From: CAZBZG01 sp964496245
Lineage (GTDB): Bacteria; Planctomycetota; SZUA-567
Direction: 5' to 3'
NCBI GenBank assembly: GCA_964496245.1
Contig: CAZBZG010000045.1
Location: forward strand, 1-21,937
DNA: 21,937 nt
The notes beneath the pieces were generated by a model. That model had not been told where the DNA came from. It saw only the letters and a list, made by a program, of their open reading frames with translations, and did no database searches. This document shows positions 7,584 to 15,762 of the stretch, piece by piece. A program made the position numbers and the translations under genes. Positions within the stretch are counted from its first letter, which is position 1. Each line of letters begins with the position of its first letter.

Positions 7584-8870
7584 CTATCCGCCTTCTTCGG
7601 CCGTGCGATTCCGGACCACCTTGATGCGGTCCACCTTCCGTTCGTCCGCCGCCAAGACTTCGAGTTCGAGGGGCCCATACGTGAACCGCTCGCCCGACTG
7701 GGGGATGTGCCCCAGCTCGTCCAAAACAAAGCCGGCCACAGTCTCGTAGTCGTCGTTCTCCGGGATGACATCCGCGTGGAGGACCTCGTTCACTTCATGC
7801 ACGTGGGTCTGGCCCTCGACCACGTAGGTGTCGTCGTCGAGCCGTTGGATCTCGACCGGGATCTCGCCCTCGTCGAATTCGTCCTGGATCTCTCCCACGA
7901 TCTCTTCGAGCACGTCCTCGATGGTCACGACGCCAGCGGTTCCGCCGTATTCGTCGAGCACGACGCAGAGGTGGACCTGATTCCTCTGCATTTCGTGGAG
8001 CAGTTCGCTGACCTTTTTGGTCTCGGGCACGAATACGGGCTTGCGCAGGATCTCCTGCAGCGGCGGGAGCTCGTCGCGGGGTGTCTCCCAGTAGCGGAAG
8101 GCGTCGCGCACGTAGAAGATGCCCAAGACGTTGTCCCGGGTGCCGCCGTGTACCGGAAGGCGGGAGTGGCCCTCTTCGACCGCCACGCTGATGGCGTCCG
8201 ACAGCGACAGGTCGGACACGAGCGAAACCATCTCCGTTCGCGGCGTGAGAACGTCGGCCACGTCCGCGTCCTTGAGATCGAAGATGCCCTCGATCATCTC
8301 CTTCTGCTCTTCCTCTACCACTTCGTCCAGAACCCCATCGGAGACGGCGGCCATGACCTCCTCCTCGCGGGCTCCGCTGGAGGGGTTGGGATCGAACCCG
8401 AGGCTGCGCGCCACGACCTGCTGCCCAACCAGGATGACGCGCACGAAAGGACGCAGGGGATACGTGAGGAAGTATCCGAGGGCGGCGACTTCACGGACCA
8501 GCCGTTCCGACGCAGCTTCCCCCGCCAGAACGGCGACAGCGCGCAGCAGGCCGGTGACCGCCAGGAGCAGGATCGCGCGCAGCACCCACGACTGCCAGTG
8601 CGAAGCCGGCGCCACCCAGAGTACGGCCGCGTACAGAAGGAACGCCCCCATGGCCAGAGCCTGCCAGAGCGCCGCGGCGAGCCGGACCGTGCGTTCGTCA
8701 TCGATGACCCGTCGGAGAAATCCGTTCATCGTCTCCCCGCGCTCGTTGAGGAGGAGCTCAAGACGCGAGCGGCTGAGGGCCCGCAATGCGCTGGCATAGA
8801 TGCCGCCCAAGGTCCCGAGGATGGCCAGGCCGCCCGCCATGATCGATTGCTGCAGGGTTGCCCCGTCCAC
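7584..8870 (-). CDS. CNNM/HlyC-CorC family membrane protein with paired CBS domains
   Basis: A 428-residue inner-membrane protein of the family often annotated hemolysin or CorC, linked to magnesium/cobalt efflux or its control. Order: a CNNM-type membrane domain with hydrophobic helices at about 8-30, 65-87, 94-117 and 127-152; a linker with EEEQKEMIEGIFDLKD (186-201); two CBS domains (about 205-330) including DVLTPRTEMV, EEGHSRLPVH and VVLDEYGGTAGVVTIEDVLE; and a C-terminal CorC_HlyC domain (about 340-420) with VEGQTHVHEVNEVL and YETVAGFVLDELGHIPQ. GTG 8870 has a strong AAGGAG 6 bases upstream. It follows ybeY by 14 bases. The ybeY-corC pairing is widespread in bacteria and fits an old conserved cluster. 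Transport substrate cannot be read from sequence. Confidence 0.9.
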   Translation of the reverse strand: MDGATLQQSIMAGGLAILGTLGGIYASALRALSRSRLELLLNERGETMNGFLRRVIDDERTVRLAAALWQALAMGAFLLYAAVLWVAPASHWQSWVLRAILLLAVTGLLRAVAVLAGEAASERLVREVAALGYFLTYPLRPFVRVILVGQQVVARSLGFDPNPSSGAREEEVMAAVSDGVLDEVVEEEQKEMIEGIFDLKDADVADVLTPRTEMVSLVSDLSLSDAISVAVEEGHSRLPVHGGTRDNVLGIFYVRDAFRYWETPRDELPPLQEILRKPVFVPETKKVSELLHEMQRNQVHLCVVLDEYGGTAGVVTIEDVLEEIVGEIQDEFDEGEIPVEIQRLDDDTYVVEGQTHVHEVNEVLHADVIPENDDYETVAGFVLDELGHIPQSGERFTYGPLELEVLAADERKVDRIKVVRNRTAEEGG

Positions 8871-8884
8871 GCCCGTCTCCTTTT

Positions 8885-9343
8885 CTATCCGGATTCGCTC
8901 ATGTCGTCGATCATCAGGCCGTGTTTCCGGAAAATCTCCTCCTGGGCCTGGACCATGGCCTGACGTCCCGCCTCGGTGTGATCCTCCATCCCGAGGAGAT
9001 GGAGAAGTCCGTGCAGGGCATACAGGGTCACTTCGTCCCGGATGCGCAACCCCCGCTGTTTGGCCTGCTGTCGAGCGACATCCACGTTCGCGGCAATGTC
9101 TCCCAGATGGACGAAACCGGTGGTCTGGTCCGGTTCTGCGTCCGGGAACGCCAAGACGTCCGTCGAGACCCGCCGATGCCCGACCCATCGCGCCATCTGG
9201 CACATGCGCTGGTCATCCACCAACAGCAGATTGAGCGTGACGCATCCGCGTCCCCGGCGTTTCCAGGTGTTCGTGAGAATCCGCTCTAGCTGGGACCGAG
9301 GGGCGGGATATCCCGCCTTCTCGTTGAGGACGCGGAGAATCAA
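8885..9343 (-). CDS. ybeY: endoribonuclease YbeY (rRNA maturation factor)
   Basis: YbeY is a zinc-dependent endoribonuclease needed for 16S rRNA 3'-end maturation and ribosome quality control. The 152-residue protein has the conserved STDVLAFPD (60-68), GDIAANVD (81-88) and the metal site HGLLHLLGMEDH (111-122), with His111, His115 and His122. The usual spacing is H-x3-H-x5-H; here one extra residue gives x6. No ATG exists near the domain start. TTG 9343 is taken because it overlaps the pgpH stop as TTGA, suggesting translational coupling, and gives a normal N-terminus. The nearest strong Shine-Dalgarno, AAAGGAGA, is farther than ideal upstream. Neighbours phoH, the HD hydrolase and the CNNM gene match the common phoH-ybeY neighbourhood. 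Identity is firm; the start is uncertain. Confidence 0.92.
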   Translation of the reverse strand: MILRVLNEKAGYPAPRSQLERILTNTWKRRGRGCVTLNLLLVDDQRMCQMARWVGHRRVSTDVLAFPDAEPDQTTGFVHLGDIAANVDVARQQAKQRGLRIRDEVTLYALHGLLHLLGMEDHTEAGRQAMVQAQEEIFRKHGLMIDDMSESG

Positions 9344-11679
9344 GCGGTTGGGCGTTGGTCTCTCCTTTCCGCGTTTCGCGTGCGGTCGGTCGCGGTCTCG
9401 TCGGGATACTTGACGCGCGAATGAAACATACTCGTCAAAATGCGGACGAAGGCTTCCTCCACCCGCGTCAGATCGGTCAATGTCAGACCGGAGGAATCGA
9501 GTTGCCGGTCGAGGAGCCGATCCATGATGATGGCCCGCACGCGCTTTCGGATGTGGGCGGGAGTGGGCCGCTCCATGGCACGGCTGGATGCCTCCACCGA
9601 ATCGGCCAGCATGACCAACGCCGCCTCCCGGCATTGCGGGATGGGGCCGGGGTATCGAAAAACGGCTTCGCTGACGGTCGCCGTCTCCGGGGCTTGCGTC
9701 TGCGCGCGATGATGGAAGAAGCTCACGAGCCCTTTTCCGTGGTGTTGTTCGATGACGTCGATGATGGAGCGCGGCAGGGCATATTCGCGCGCCATCTCGG
9801 CTCCATCCTTGACGTGCGCGATGATGATCAGGGCGCTCAGGGTCGGAGCCAGGGAGTCATGCCGACTCACGCCTGCTTCGTTCTCCGCGAAATACTCGGG
9901 CTTCATCAGCTTCCCGATGTCATGGTAGTAGCTGCTGACCCGGGCCAGAAGCGGATTGGCGCCCACGGACTCGGCCGCGGCTTCGGCCAGAGTGCCGACG
10001 ATGACGCTGTGATGATAGGTTCCCGGGGCCTGGACGACGAGCTGCCGGAGGCAGGGGTGCTCCTGGTCCTGGAGTTCCTGGAGGCTGATGTTGGTCGTGA
10101 CCCGCAGAGCCGACTCGGCCAGCGGCAGCAGGAGAACCAAGAGGATGCCGCAGACGAACCACATGGCGAGCGCGGACAGACCGAGCACGAAGAGATAGCG
10201 CTGCGTGCCCATCTGGAGAAAAGCGTCAAGCGACAGCGCGAACTCCGGGGTCTCGCCCGCGGCGAGCCGCCAGGCGGCGAGAACGATCGCGGCAACCAAA
10301 CCGCTCAACAGCGCCGTGCTGAGCAGAGTCAACCGATGGCGGAGCGTGCCGGCCACGGAAGCGAAGAGCCAGCCGGAGGCCAGGAACGCGCCGATGACAC
10401 CGGGCCGGCCTTCCAGAAGAACCATGAAAATGAGGCCCGTGCCGGTGACCGCCGAGACCGCGGCCCGGCTGCCCACGAGCAGGCCACCGAGCCCGGCCAG
10501 CAGGCCGATGGGGATGAGGGTCGCGGGCAGGCCGTAATGAATGACCAGATGCGTGACCGCGATCAACAAGAGCATGAGCCCCAACAAACCGGCCATGCGC
10601 CGATCGCCGCCTTCCTGCACGGCGAAGAGAGGGCACAAGTAGAAGACCAGCCCCACCAGCACGGCCAGGATGAGCACGGTCTTTCCCACGAACCGTTCGG
10701 CCAGCGTCTTCCAGCCCCGTTGAATGCGAAAGGCCCTTTCCTCGGCACGCAGCCGGTCCAGTGCAGATGGCCAGATGCGTTCTCCTCGCCGGAGCAAGAC
10801 TTCGCCTCGTTGGATCTCGTTGATCTGGCGGCTCGTTTGGACGAGCTGCTGCCGCAGTTCGGCGTCGGAGGCGGCCTTGTCGTATTCCAGACTGGGCTGC
10901 ATCCGACTCAGCAGGATGTCGCGCAGCGTGGTGCGGAATGTGCGACTCAGACGATGCATGCGGTCGCTGAACCCCTCGTCTAGGATGCGGCGCACGGCGC
11001 TGGGGTGGATCGGGCCCCGCGATTCTCCGGCGAGGGAGACCTGCCGGACTTCGCCGAGATGATTCGCGATACGAATCGACTGGTTGCGCTCGGCCTGGTA
11101 TCGCTCCTCGGACAGCAGGCCACGCTCATGGACCTTCTCCCGCAGCATTTTCTGAAACGGCGCCACGATGTGACTGAAGGGTTTGATCCAATCCTTGTGC
11201 GCATGAAGCTCCCGGCTCAATACTTCGGCCTGTTGCTCGGTGAGCGCGATCGATTTCTGCTCGGCATAGGCCATGAGCGCGGCCGCGTCTTTGGTCTTGG
11301 CTTCGTCCAGCACCTCCCAGAGGGGACCCGTCACCTGCGTGATCCAACGCAACTGGGGTACTTCCCGGTAGAGCCGGGCATAGTTCCGTTTGATCGCCTC
11401 TTCGCTCCTGCGTTCCGCCTCGAGATCGACCCACCCAAACGAGACGCGGCTCTCGATGTCGCGGCTGGCCACGGCGCCGAGATGGTACGGAATCGGATAG
11501 ATGCCCCAGGCCAGGGGGAGGACCGCCAGGACCGTCAAGAGGACGGCGGAGTGGATATAGATCGGCGACACGCCCGCCCACGGACGATCCAATCCGAATC
11601 GGCGCCACCCCCTGCCGACAGGATCCAGCCGGCGCTGGCGTTCCTTGGCGATCCTGGCTTTGCGCCTATTGCCGGCCAC
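9340..11679 (-). CDS. PgpH-like 7TM HD-domain phosphohydrolase (putative cyclic di-AMP phosphodiesterase)
   Basis: A 779-residue membrane protein of the 7TMR-HDED/7TM/HD type, exemplified by Listeria PgpH, which degrades c-di-AMP. Order: a basic N-terminus, one hydrophobic helix (about 42-60), an extracytoplasmic helical domain (about 65-350) with the DIESRVSFGWVD start, a cluster of hydrophobic helices (about 360-530), then a cytoplasmic HD domain with PGTYHHSVIVG (552-562) and YYHDIGKL (584-591; His586-Asp587). Downstream metal-site segments IIAHVKDG and EQHHGKGL are intact. GTG 11679 has AAGGA 7 bases upstream and overlaps the 3' end of phoH by 14 bases. The ybeY start overlaps its stop. 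Whether the cell makes c-di-AMP is unknown here, since no diadenylate cyclase is in the window; the reaction is inferred from the family. Confidence 0.92.
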   Translation of the reverse strand: MAGNRRKARIAKERQRRLDPVGRGWRRFGLDRPWAGVSPIYIHSAVLLTVLAVLPLAWGIYPIPYHLGAVASRDIESRVSFGWVDLEAERRSEEAIKRNYARLYREVPQLRWITQVTGPLWEVLDEAKTKDAAALMAYAEQKSIALTEQQAEVLSRELHAHKDWIKPFSHIVAPFQKMLREKVHERGLLSEERYQAERNQSIRIANHLGEVRQVSLAGESRGPIHPSAVRRILDEGFSDRMHRLSRTFRTTLRDILLSRMQPSLEYDKAASDAELRQQLVQTSRQINEIQRGEVLLRRGERIWPSALDRLRAEERAFRIQRGWKTLAERFVGKTVLILAVLVGLVFYLCPLFAVQEGGDRRMAGLLGLMLLLIAVTHLVIHYGLPATLIPIGLLAGLGGLLVGSRAAVSAVTGTGLIFMVLLEGRPGVIGAFLASGWLFASVAGTLRHRLTLLSTALLSGLVAAIVLAAWRLAAGETPEFALSLDAFLQMGTQRYLFVLGLSALAMWFVCGILLVLLLPLAESALRVTTNISLQELQDQEHPCLRQLVVQAPGTYHHSVIVGTLAEAAAESVGANPLLARVSSYYHDIGKLMKPEYFAENEAGVSRHDSLAPTLSALIIIAHVKDGAEMAREYALPRSIIDVIEQHHGKGLVSFFHHRAQTQAPETATVSEAVFRYPGPIPQCREAALVMLADSVEASSRAMERPTPAHIRKRVRAIIMDRLLDRQLDSSGLTLTDLTRVEEAFVRILTSMFHSRVKYPDETATDRTRNAERRDQRPTA

Positions 11680-12694
11680 GGTCGGTTCCTTTTCGCGAAG
11701 GCGAGGCGTCGGCGTCCGCAGACGGCGGCGCGGGCGGCCGTTCCACGGAGGCGGAGGCGTTGCGGGCCTCGTCGTGCTCGTAGGCATCGACGATTGAGCG
11801 GACGAGTTCGTGGCGCACGATGTCTTCGCCGGTCAGCCGGACCACCTCGACATCGTCGAGCTGCCCCAGGAGTTCCAGAGCGTGAACCAAGCCGGATGAT
11901 CCGCTGGCAACCAGGTCCACCTGCGTCAGGTCTCCGGTCACCACGCACCGGGCCTGGGCACCGAGCCGGGTCAGGAGCATCTTCATCTGGAGTGGCGTGG
12001 TGTTCTGGGCTTCGTCGAGGATCACGAAACTCCGATCGAGCGTCCGTCCGCGCATGAACGCCAGAGGCGCGACTTCGATCACCCCCGTCTCGGTATAGTG
12101 GGTGATCTGACGGCGGCTCAGCATGTCGTCCAGTGCATCATAGACGGGCTTGAGGTAGGGATCCACCTTTTCACGCAGATCACCCGGGAGAAAGCCGAGG
12201 CGTTCGCCCGCCTCTACGGCCGGCCGCGTGAGGACGAGGCGTTTCACGACACCATGGCGCAGGGCCTCCACCGCACAGGCCACAGCCAGGTACGTCTTGC
12301 CCGTGCCGGCCGGTCCCACGCCGAAGGAGAGCGTGTGCGTCCGCATGGCCTGCAGATAGGCACGTTGCCCCTTGCTTCGCGCGGAGATCTTGCGGCGTTC
12401 GGTATAGACGACTCCCTCGGCCCGCCGGTCGTCGTCCTCGGCCGCCAATTCCATGAGCACGGCCAATTCTTCGGCCAAGTAGGTCTGTCCCTCCTGTACG
12501 GCATCGATGAGGCGCTCGACCACGTTCACGGCCCGCGCGACCTGTTCGCGCTCGCCGTCGATCACCAGTTGCCCCTTTCGCGCCACGAGCTTGACCCCGA
12601 GTTCGGCGCGAAGCATACGGAGGTGCGCATCATTGGGCCCGAACAGGATCCGGAGTTCGTCCTGGGTCGAGGGCAACTTGACTTCGGCCCGCAC
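11666..12694 (-). CDS. PhoH family P-loop ATPase (PhoH-like, PhoL type)
   Basis: A 342-residue cytosolic ATPase of the PhoH family, often linked to RNA metabolism through its KH-like N-terminus and its proximity to ybeY. Seen: an N-terminal KH-like segment (about 10-65, including LRMLRAELGVKLVARKG), a linker, then the PhoH core with Walker A GVGPAGTGKT (125-134), TRPAVEAGERLGFLPGDL (156-173), Walker B FVILDEAQN (223-231) and VVTGDLTQVDL. The C-terminal 30 residues are Ala/Pro/Ser-rich and probably disordered. GTG 12694 is preceded by AGGAG with a 5-base spacer, and that site includes the cdsA stop codon region (8 bases between the genes). The frame stays open far upstream through cdsA, but that extension is not PhoH-like. 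Precise biochemical role remains unsettled in the family. Confidence 0.93.
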   Translation of the reverse strand: MRAEVKLPSTQDELRILFGPNDAHLRMLRAELGVKLVARKGQLVIDGEREQVARAVNVVERLIDAVQEGQTYLAEELAVLMELAAEDDDRRAEGVVYTERRKISARSKGQRAYLQAMRTHTLSFGVGPAGTGKTYLAVACAVEALRHGVVKRLVLTRPAVEAGERLGFLPGDLREKVDPYLKPVYDALDDMLSRRQITHYTETGVIEVAPLAFMRGRTLDRSFVILDEAQNTTPLQMKMLLTRLGAQARCVVTGDLTQVDLVASGSSGLVHALELLGQLDDVEVVRLTGEDIVRHELVRSIVDAYEHDEARNASASVERPPAPPSADADASPSRKGTDRGRQ

Positions 12695-12702
12695 GTAAGC
12701 TC

Positions 12703-13599
12703 CTAACCGGCGCCGGCGCGCGCCCCACCCACGAGAATGAGGTAATAGTACATGGCCGGCGCGCTGATCATCAACGAATCCACGAGATCCAAAACGCCGC
12801 CGAAGCCGGGAATGGAAGTCCCCGCGTCCTTCATCTCGCTGTCCCGTTTGAACGCCGATTCGACCAGATCTCCGAGGAGCGAGGAGAGGGCGAGCACGAC
12901 GGCCAGCATGATGACCTTCGGCCACCCCAGGCCCGCGATCGCCCCGTGCGTTCGGGCGGCGATCAGGCTGACCACGGCCACGCTGGCCGCCACGCCGCCC
13001 GCCACCCCTTCCCACGTCTTCTTCGGACTGAGTTGCGGGCACAGCTTGTGCCGGCCGAGTCGGCTCCCCACGAGATAACCGCCCACGTCCGCCGCCTTGG
13101 CCCCCACGATGCAGAAGACCACGAACTCGACGCCGTCGGAGACCCAACCATCGGAACCCGACAGGCTGAGGTGTCGCATGCGGGGAAGGAACGAGGGCAG
13201 GAACCATACATAGAGCAGGCCCAGCAGCGTCGTGCCGATATTGGCCATGGCCCCGAGCGGCTGTCGGCGCACGACGGGGACCAGAAAGCAGCCGATGACC
13301 GTCGCGGCCACCAGGGTGGTCATCACGTCGGGGTGAAGCCGTTCGAGACTGTGCCATTTCTCCAGGCACCACCGCTCGTGTCCGAAGACCAAGGCCGGCC
13401 CTAGGATCATGCCGAACCAGCTGAACGGCTGCCAACCGCGGCCGCGCGCCATGCGGTAGAACTCCCGCAGCCCCATGAAGGTGAATACCGCCATGGCCGC
13501 TGCCAGACCCCATCCGCTTTCGTAGTGGAGATCCGCCCACAGTGCGCCAACCATGGCGGTGCCGACGATCACCGCGGAGACGATACGCAGACGCAGCAT
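12703..13599 (-). CDS. cdsA: phosphatidate cytidylyltransferase CdsA
   Basis: CdsA converts phosphatidic acid and CTP to CDP-diacylglycerol in the inner membrane, the branch point of phospholipid synthesis. The 298-residue protein is largely hydrophobic, with about seven or eight membrane helices. Conserved elements: AAKAADVGGYLVGSRLGRHK-like segment ahead of SPKKTWEG, and the C-terminal signature at residues 248-274, beginning SAFKRDSEMKDAG and ending IPGFGGVLDLVD. In the usual signature the last part reads P-G-H-G-G-x-x-D-R-x-D; here the His is Phe and the Arg is Leu, while the Lys/Arg/Asp core is kept. ATG 13599 follows the uppS stop by 7 bases, with AAGGGG about 10 bases upstream inside uppS. 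The uppS-cdsA pair is a classic order; the usual dxr and rseP are not downstream. Confidence 0.94.
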   Translation of the reverse strand: MLRLRIVSAVIVGTAMVGALWADLHYESGWGLAAAMAVFTFMGLREFYRMARGRGWQPFSWFGMILGPALVFGHERWCLEKWHSLERLHPDVMTTLVAATVIGCFLVPVVRRQPLGAMANIGTTLLGLLYVWFLPSFLPRMRHLSLSGSDGWVSDGVEFVVFCIVGAKAADVGGYLVGSRLGRHKLCPQLSPKKTWEGVAGGVAASVAVVSLIAARTHGAIAGLGWPKVIMLAVVLALSSLLGDLVESAFKRDSEMKDAGTSIPGFGGVLDLVDSLMISAPAMYYYLILVGGARAGAG

Positions 13600-13606
13600 G
13601 AACGGA

Positions 13607-14362
13607 TCACCCCTTCTTCTTCACGATCTTGCCGAAGGTCCGAATGCGTCGCTGGTAATCTCGGATCGCCTCGGCGAGTTGCTCACGTCCGAAGGCGGGC
13701 CAGCAGACGGGCGTCGAATGGTACTCGGCATAGGACGCCTGCCACAAGAGAAAGTTGCTCAAGCGCATCTCTCCGGCGGTCCGGATCAGGAGATCGGGAT
13801 CGGGCATGCCCGCCGTATCGAGGTACTGCGCGAAGTCCTCTTCCGTCAGGGACGCCGCGTCGAGCTTCCCATCGCGGGCGGCCGCGGCGATCCGGCGCAC
13901 CGCACGCACAATCTCGTCCCGGGCACCGTAGCTCAATGCCACCACGAGCGTCAGCCCCGTATTGCCTTCGAGCCGCTGGATGCCCTTGGCGAGTTCCTCT
14001 CGTGTTCGTACAGGCAGGCGGTCGAGATCGCCGATCGTGGCCAGCCGCACGTTGTTGTGATCCAGACGGTCCACCTCCTTGCGGAGATAGCGGACGAGCA
14101 GTTCCATGAGCGCGGTCACTTCGTCTCTGGGGCGCCTCCAATTCTCGGTCGAGAAGGCGTAGAGAGTCAGGTACTCGATGCCCCATTCGCCGCACGCTTC
14201 GACCACCCGTCGGACGGATTCGGCGCCCGCCCGGTGTCCGTAGATCCGCGGCTTGCCGCGCGTCCGCGCCCAGCGTCCGTTTCCGTCCATGACGATGGCG
14301 ACGTGCCGCGGCAGCGGGGTCGGCGCAAATGGCAGGTCTTCGTTTTCGCTGCTCTCGTCCAT
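13607..14362 (-). CDS. uppS: (di-trans,poly-cis) undecaprenyl diphosphate synthase
   Basis: UppS adds isopentenyl units to farnesyl diphosphate to build the C55 carrier lipid for peptidoglycan and other envelope polymers. The 251-residue protein has every cis-prenyltransferase landmark: HVAIVMDGNGRWA (20-32) with catalytic Asp26, YGHRAGAES, LYAFSTENWRRP, the ALSYGARDEI segment, DPDLLIRTAGEMRLSNFLLW and the SYAEYHSTPVCWP end region. The N-terminus is acidic and probably flexible. ATG 14362 lacks a strong Shine-Dalgarno at ideal distance. It is the first gene of the minus-strand run, and a promoter is visible 33-62 bases upstream. Length and motifs are normal; identification is firm. Confidence 0.97.
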   Translation of the reverse strand: MDESSENEDLPFAPTPLPRHVAIVMDGNGRWARTRGKPRIYGHRAGAESVRRVVEACGEWGIEYLTLYAFSTENWRRPRDEVTALMELLVRYLRKEVDRLDHNNVRLATIGDLDRLPVRTREELAKGIQRLEGNTGLTLVVALSYGARDEIVRAVRRIAAAARDGKLDAASLTEEDFAQYLDTAGMPDPDLLIRTAGEMRLSNFLLWQASYAEYHSTPVCWPAFGREQLAEAIRDYQRRIRTFGKIVKKKG

Positions 14363-14394
14363 AGAAATGCTGTGGGCCCTCGCAACGCCCTTCC

Positions 14395-14424
14395 ATTCTA
14401 CCGCCGCTCCCCGGACACGGACAA
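14395..14424 (-). promoter_or_regulatory. probable promoter for the uppS operon
   Basis: On the minus strand, TTGTCC (14424-14419), an 18-base spacer and TAGAAT (14400-14395) give a fair sigma70-type match in the 96-base gap between purA and uppS. It would give a leader of about 25 bases. Judged by eye. Confidence 0.5.
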
Positions 14425-14458
14425 GGGGAAAATGCCACGGGCTGGCTCGCGGAGGCTG

Positions 14459-15745
14459 TCAGTCGAAGAGCAAGGTCTGTTGCCGCTCCGGACCGAAGCT
14501 GACCGATGCGATGCGCGTGCCGAGCGTCTCGCCGACGCAGCGCACGTAATCCTGCGCGGCTTGGGGCAGGCTCTGCAGGGAAGTGCAGCTACCGAGTTCG
14601 GTCTTCCAGCCTGGCAAGGTCTCGTACTCCGGTTCGCAGCGCTCCAGATCGTGAAGGTCGGCCGGAAAGCTTTCCAGAAGCTCGCCATCCAGCCGGTAGC
14701 CCGTGCAGATCTGCAACGTGTCGAACTGGGAAAGGACATCGAGTTTGGTGATGTGGACATGCGCCACACCGTTCACGCGCACCGCGTACCGTCCGACGAC
14801 CAGATCGAGCCAGCCGCAGCGGCGGGGGCGTCCGGTTGTGGTCCCGAATTCATCCCACTGGTTGGCGCCCGTGCCCCGCAGGTGCTCGCCCGTCTCGTCC
14901 GTCTGTTCGGTGGGGAAAGGGCCCGCCCCGACGCGCGTCGTGAACGCCTTCAGCACCCCATGCACCTCGCGGAGGGTTCCGGGCGGGAGGCCAGTCCCGG
15001 TGCAGAGCCCCCCCGCCGTCGTATTGGAGCTCGTCAGAAACGGATACGTGCCGAAGTCGATATCGAGCATGGCGCCCTGCGCACCCTCGAGCAGGATCTC
15101 TTCGTTCCGGTCGAGCGCCTGATGCAGGTACGCGACGGTGTCTGCGATGCACGGCTGGAGGCGTTCGAGCGCGGGGCGAATCTCCTCCAGCATCTTCCGG
15201 ACGTCGATCTCCTCGCCGCCCTGGTCCCGCAGGGCGCGGTTGACTGCAGACATGCGCTCGCACACGGAATCGACGAGGGCGTCGATCGTCCGAGCCTGGT
15301 GCCAGCGCAGGCCGATCCGGTTGATCTTGTCGGCATAACAGGGTCCGATGCCCCGCCGGGTGGTGCCGATGCTGCTCTTGCCGCGCCGGTCCTCGCGCAA
15401 TGCGTCGAGAGAACGGTGAAGCGGCAGCAGGATGTGCGCCCGGTCGCTGAGGTGCAGGCGGTCGAGGATCTGCAGGCCGCGGTGCTCCAGTTCGTCAATC
15501 TCCTTGTTCAGCGTGAGCGGATTGACCACCGCGCCATTGCCGATGACCACGTGCAAGTCTTCGCGCACGGCACCGGACGGCAGGAGATGGAGCTTGAAGA
15601 CGTCCTCGCCGACTACAACGGTGTGACCCGCGTTGTCACCACCCTGGGCGCGCACGACCACGTCGGCGCTTTCGCCGAGAAGGTCGACGATCTTTCCCTT
15701 GCCCTCATCCCCCCATTGAAGTCCGACGACGGCCTTCACCCCCAT
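14459..15745 (-). CDS. purA: adenylosuccinate synthetase PurA
   Basis: PurA joins IMP and aspartate using GTP to form adenylosuccinate, the first committed step to AMP. The 428-residue length is standard. Seen: QWGDEGKGKIVD with catalytic Asp13, GGDNAGHTV with His41 at the same positions as in E. coli, GTTRRGIGPCYADK (IMP-binding), LLEGAQGAMLDIDFGTYPF, TTAGGLCTGTG, TRVGAGPFPTE, GRPRRCGWLD and the closing SFGPERQQTLL guanine-binding segment. ATG 15745 has AAGGGG 7 bases upstream. It begins 17 bases after the methyltransferase-like gene, so the two are probably co-transcribed; no other purine gene is nearby. No defect is visible. Confidence 0.97.
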   Translation of the reverse strand: MGVKAVVGLQWGDEGKGKIVDLLGESADVVVRAQGGDNAGHTVVVGEDVFKLHLLPSGAVREDLHVVIGNGAVVNPLTLNKEIDELEHRGLQILDRLHLSDRAHILLPLHRSLDALREDRRGKSSIGTTRRGIGPCYADKINRIGLRWHQARTIDALVDSVCERMSAVNRALRDQGGEEIDVRKMLEEIRPALERLQPCIADTVAYLHQALDRNEEILLEGAQGAMLDIDFGTYPFLTSSNTTAGGLCTGTGLPPGTLREVHGVLKAFTTRVGAGPFPTEQTDETGEHLRGTGANQWDEFGTTTGRPRRCGWLDLVVGRYAVRVNGVAHVHITKLDVLSQFDTLQICTGYRLDGELLESFPADLHDLERCEPEYETLPGWKTELGSCTSLQSLPQAAQDYVRCVGETLGTRIASVSFGPERQQTLLFD

Positions 15746-15762
15746 GCTGGTTCCCCTTTTGG

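Noticed and set aside
9355..10983. A plus-strand open frame of 542 codons opposite the HD hydrolase.
   Set aside because: Its translation is dominated by Gln/Glu/Asp/Gly runs that mirror Leu/Ala/Val codons of membrane helices on the other strand.
12695..13540. A possible 282-residue N-terminal extension of PhoH overlapping cdsA.
   Set aside because: The extension is in a shadow frame of cdsA and is low-complexity; GTG 12694 has a clean AGGAG and gives normal PhoH length.
14420..14450. A short GCCA/TGGC hairpin followed by ATTTT after purA on the minus strand, considered as a terminator.
   Set aside because: The stem is only 4 bp and the T-run is interrupted; too weak to call.
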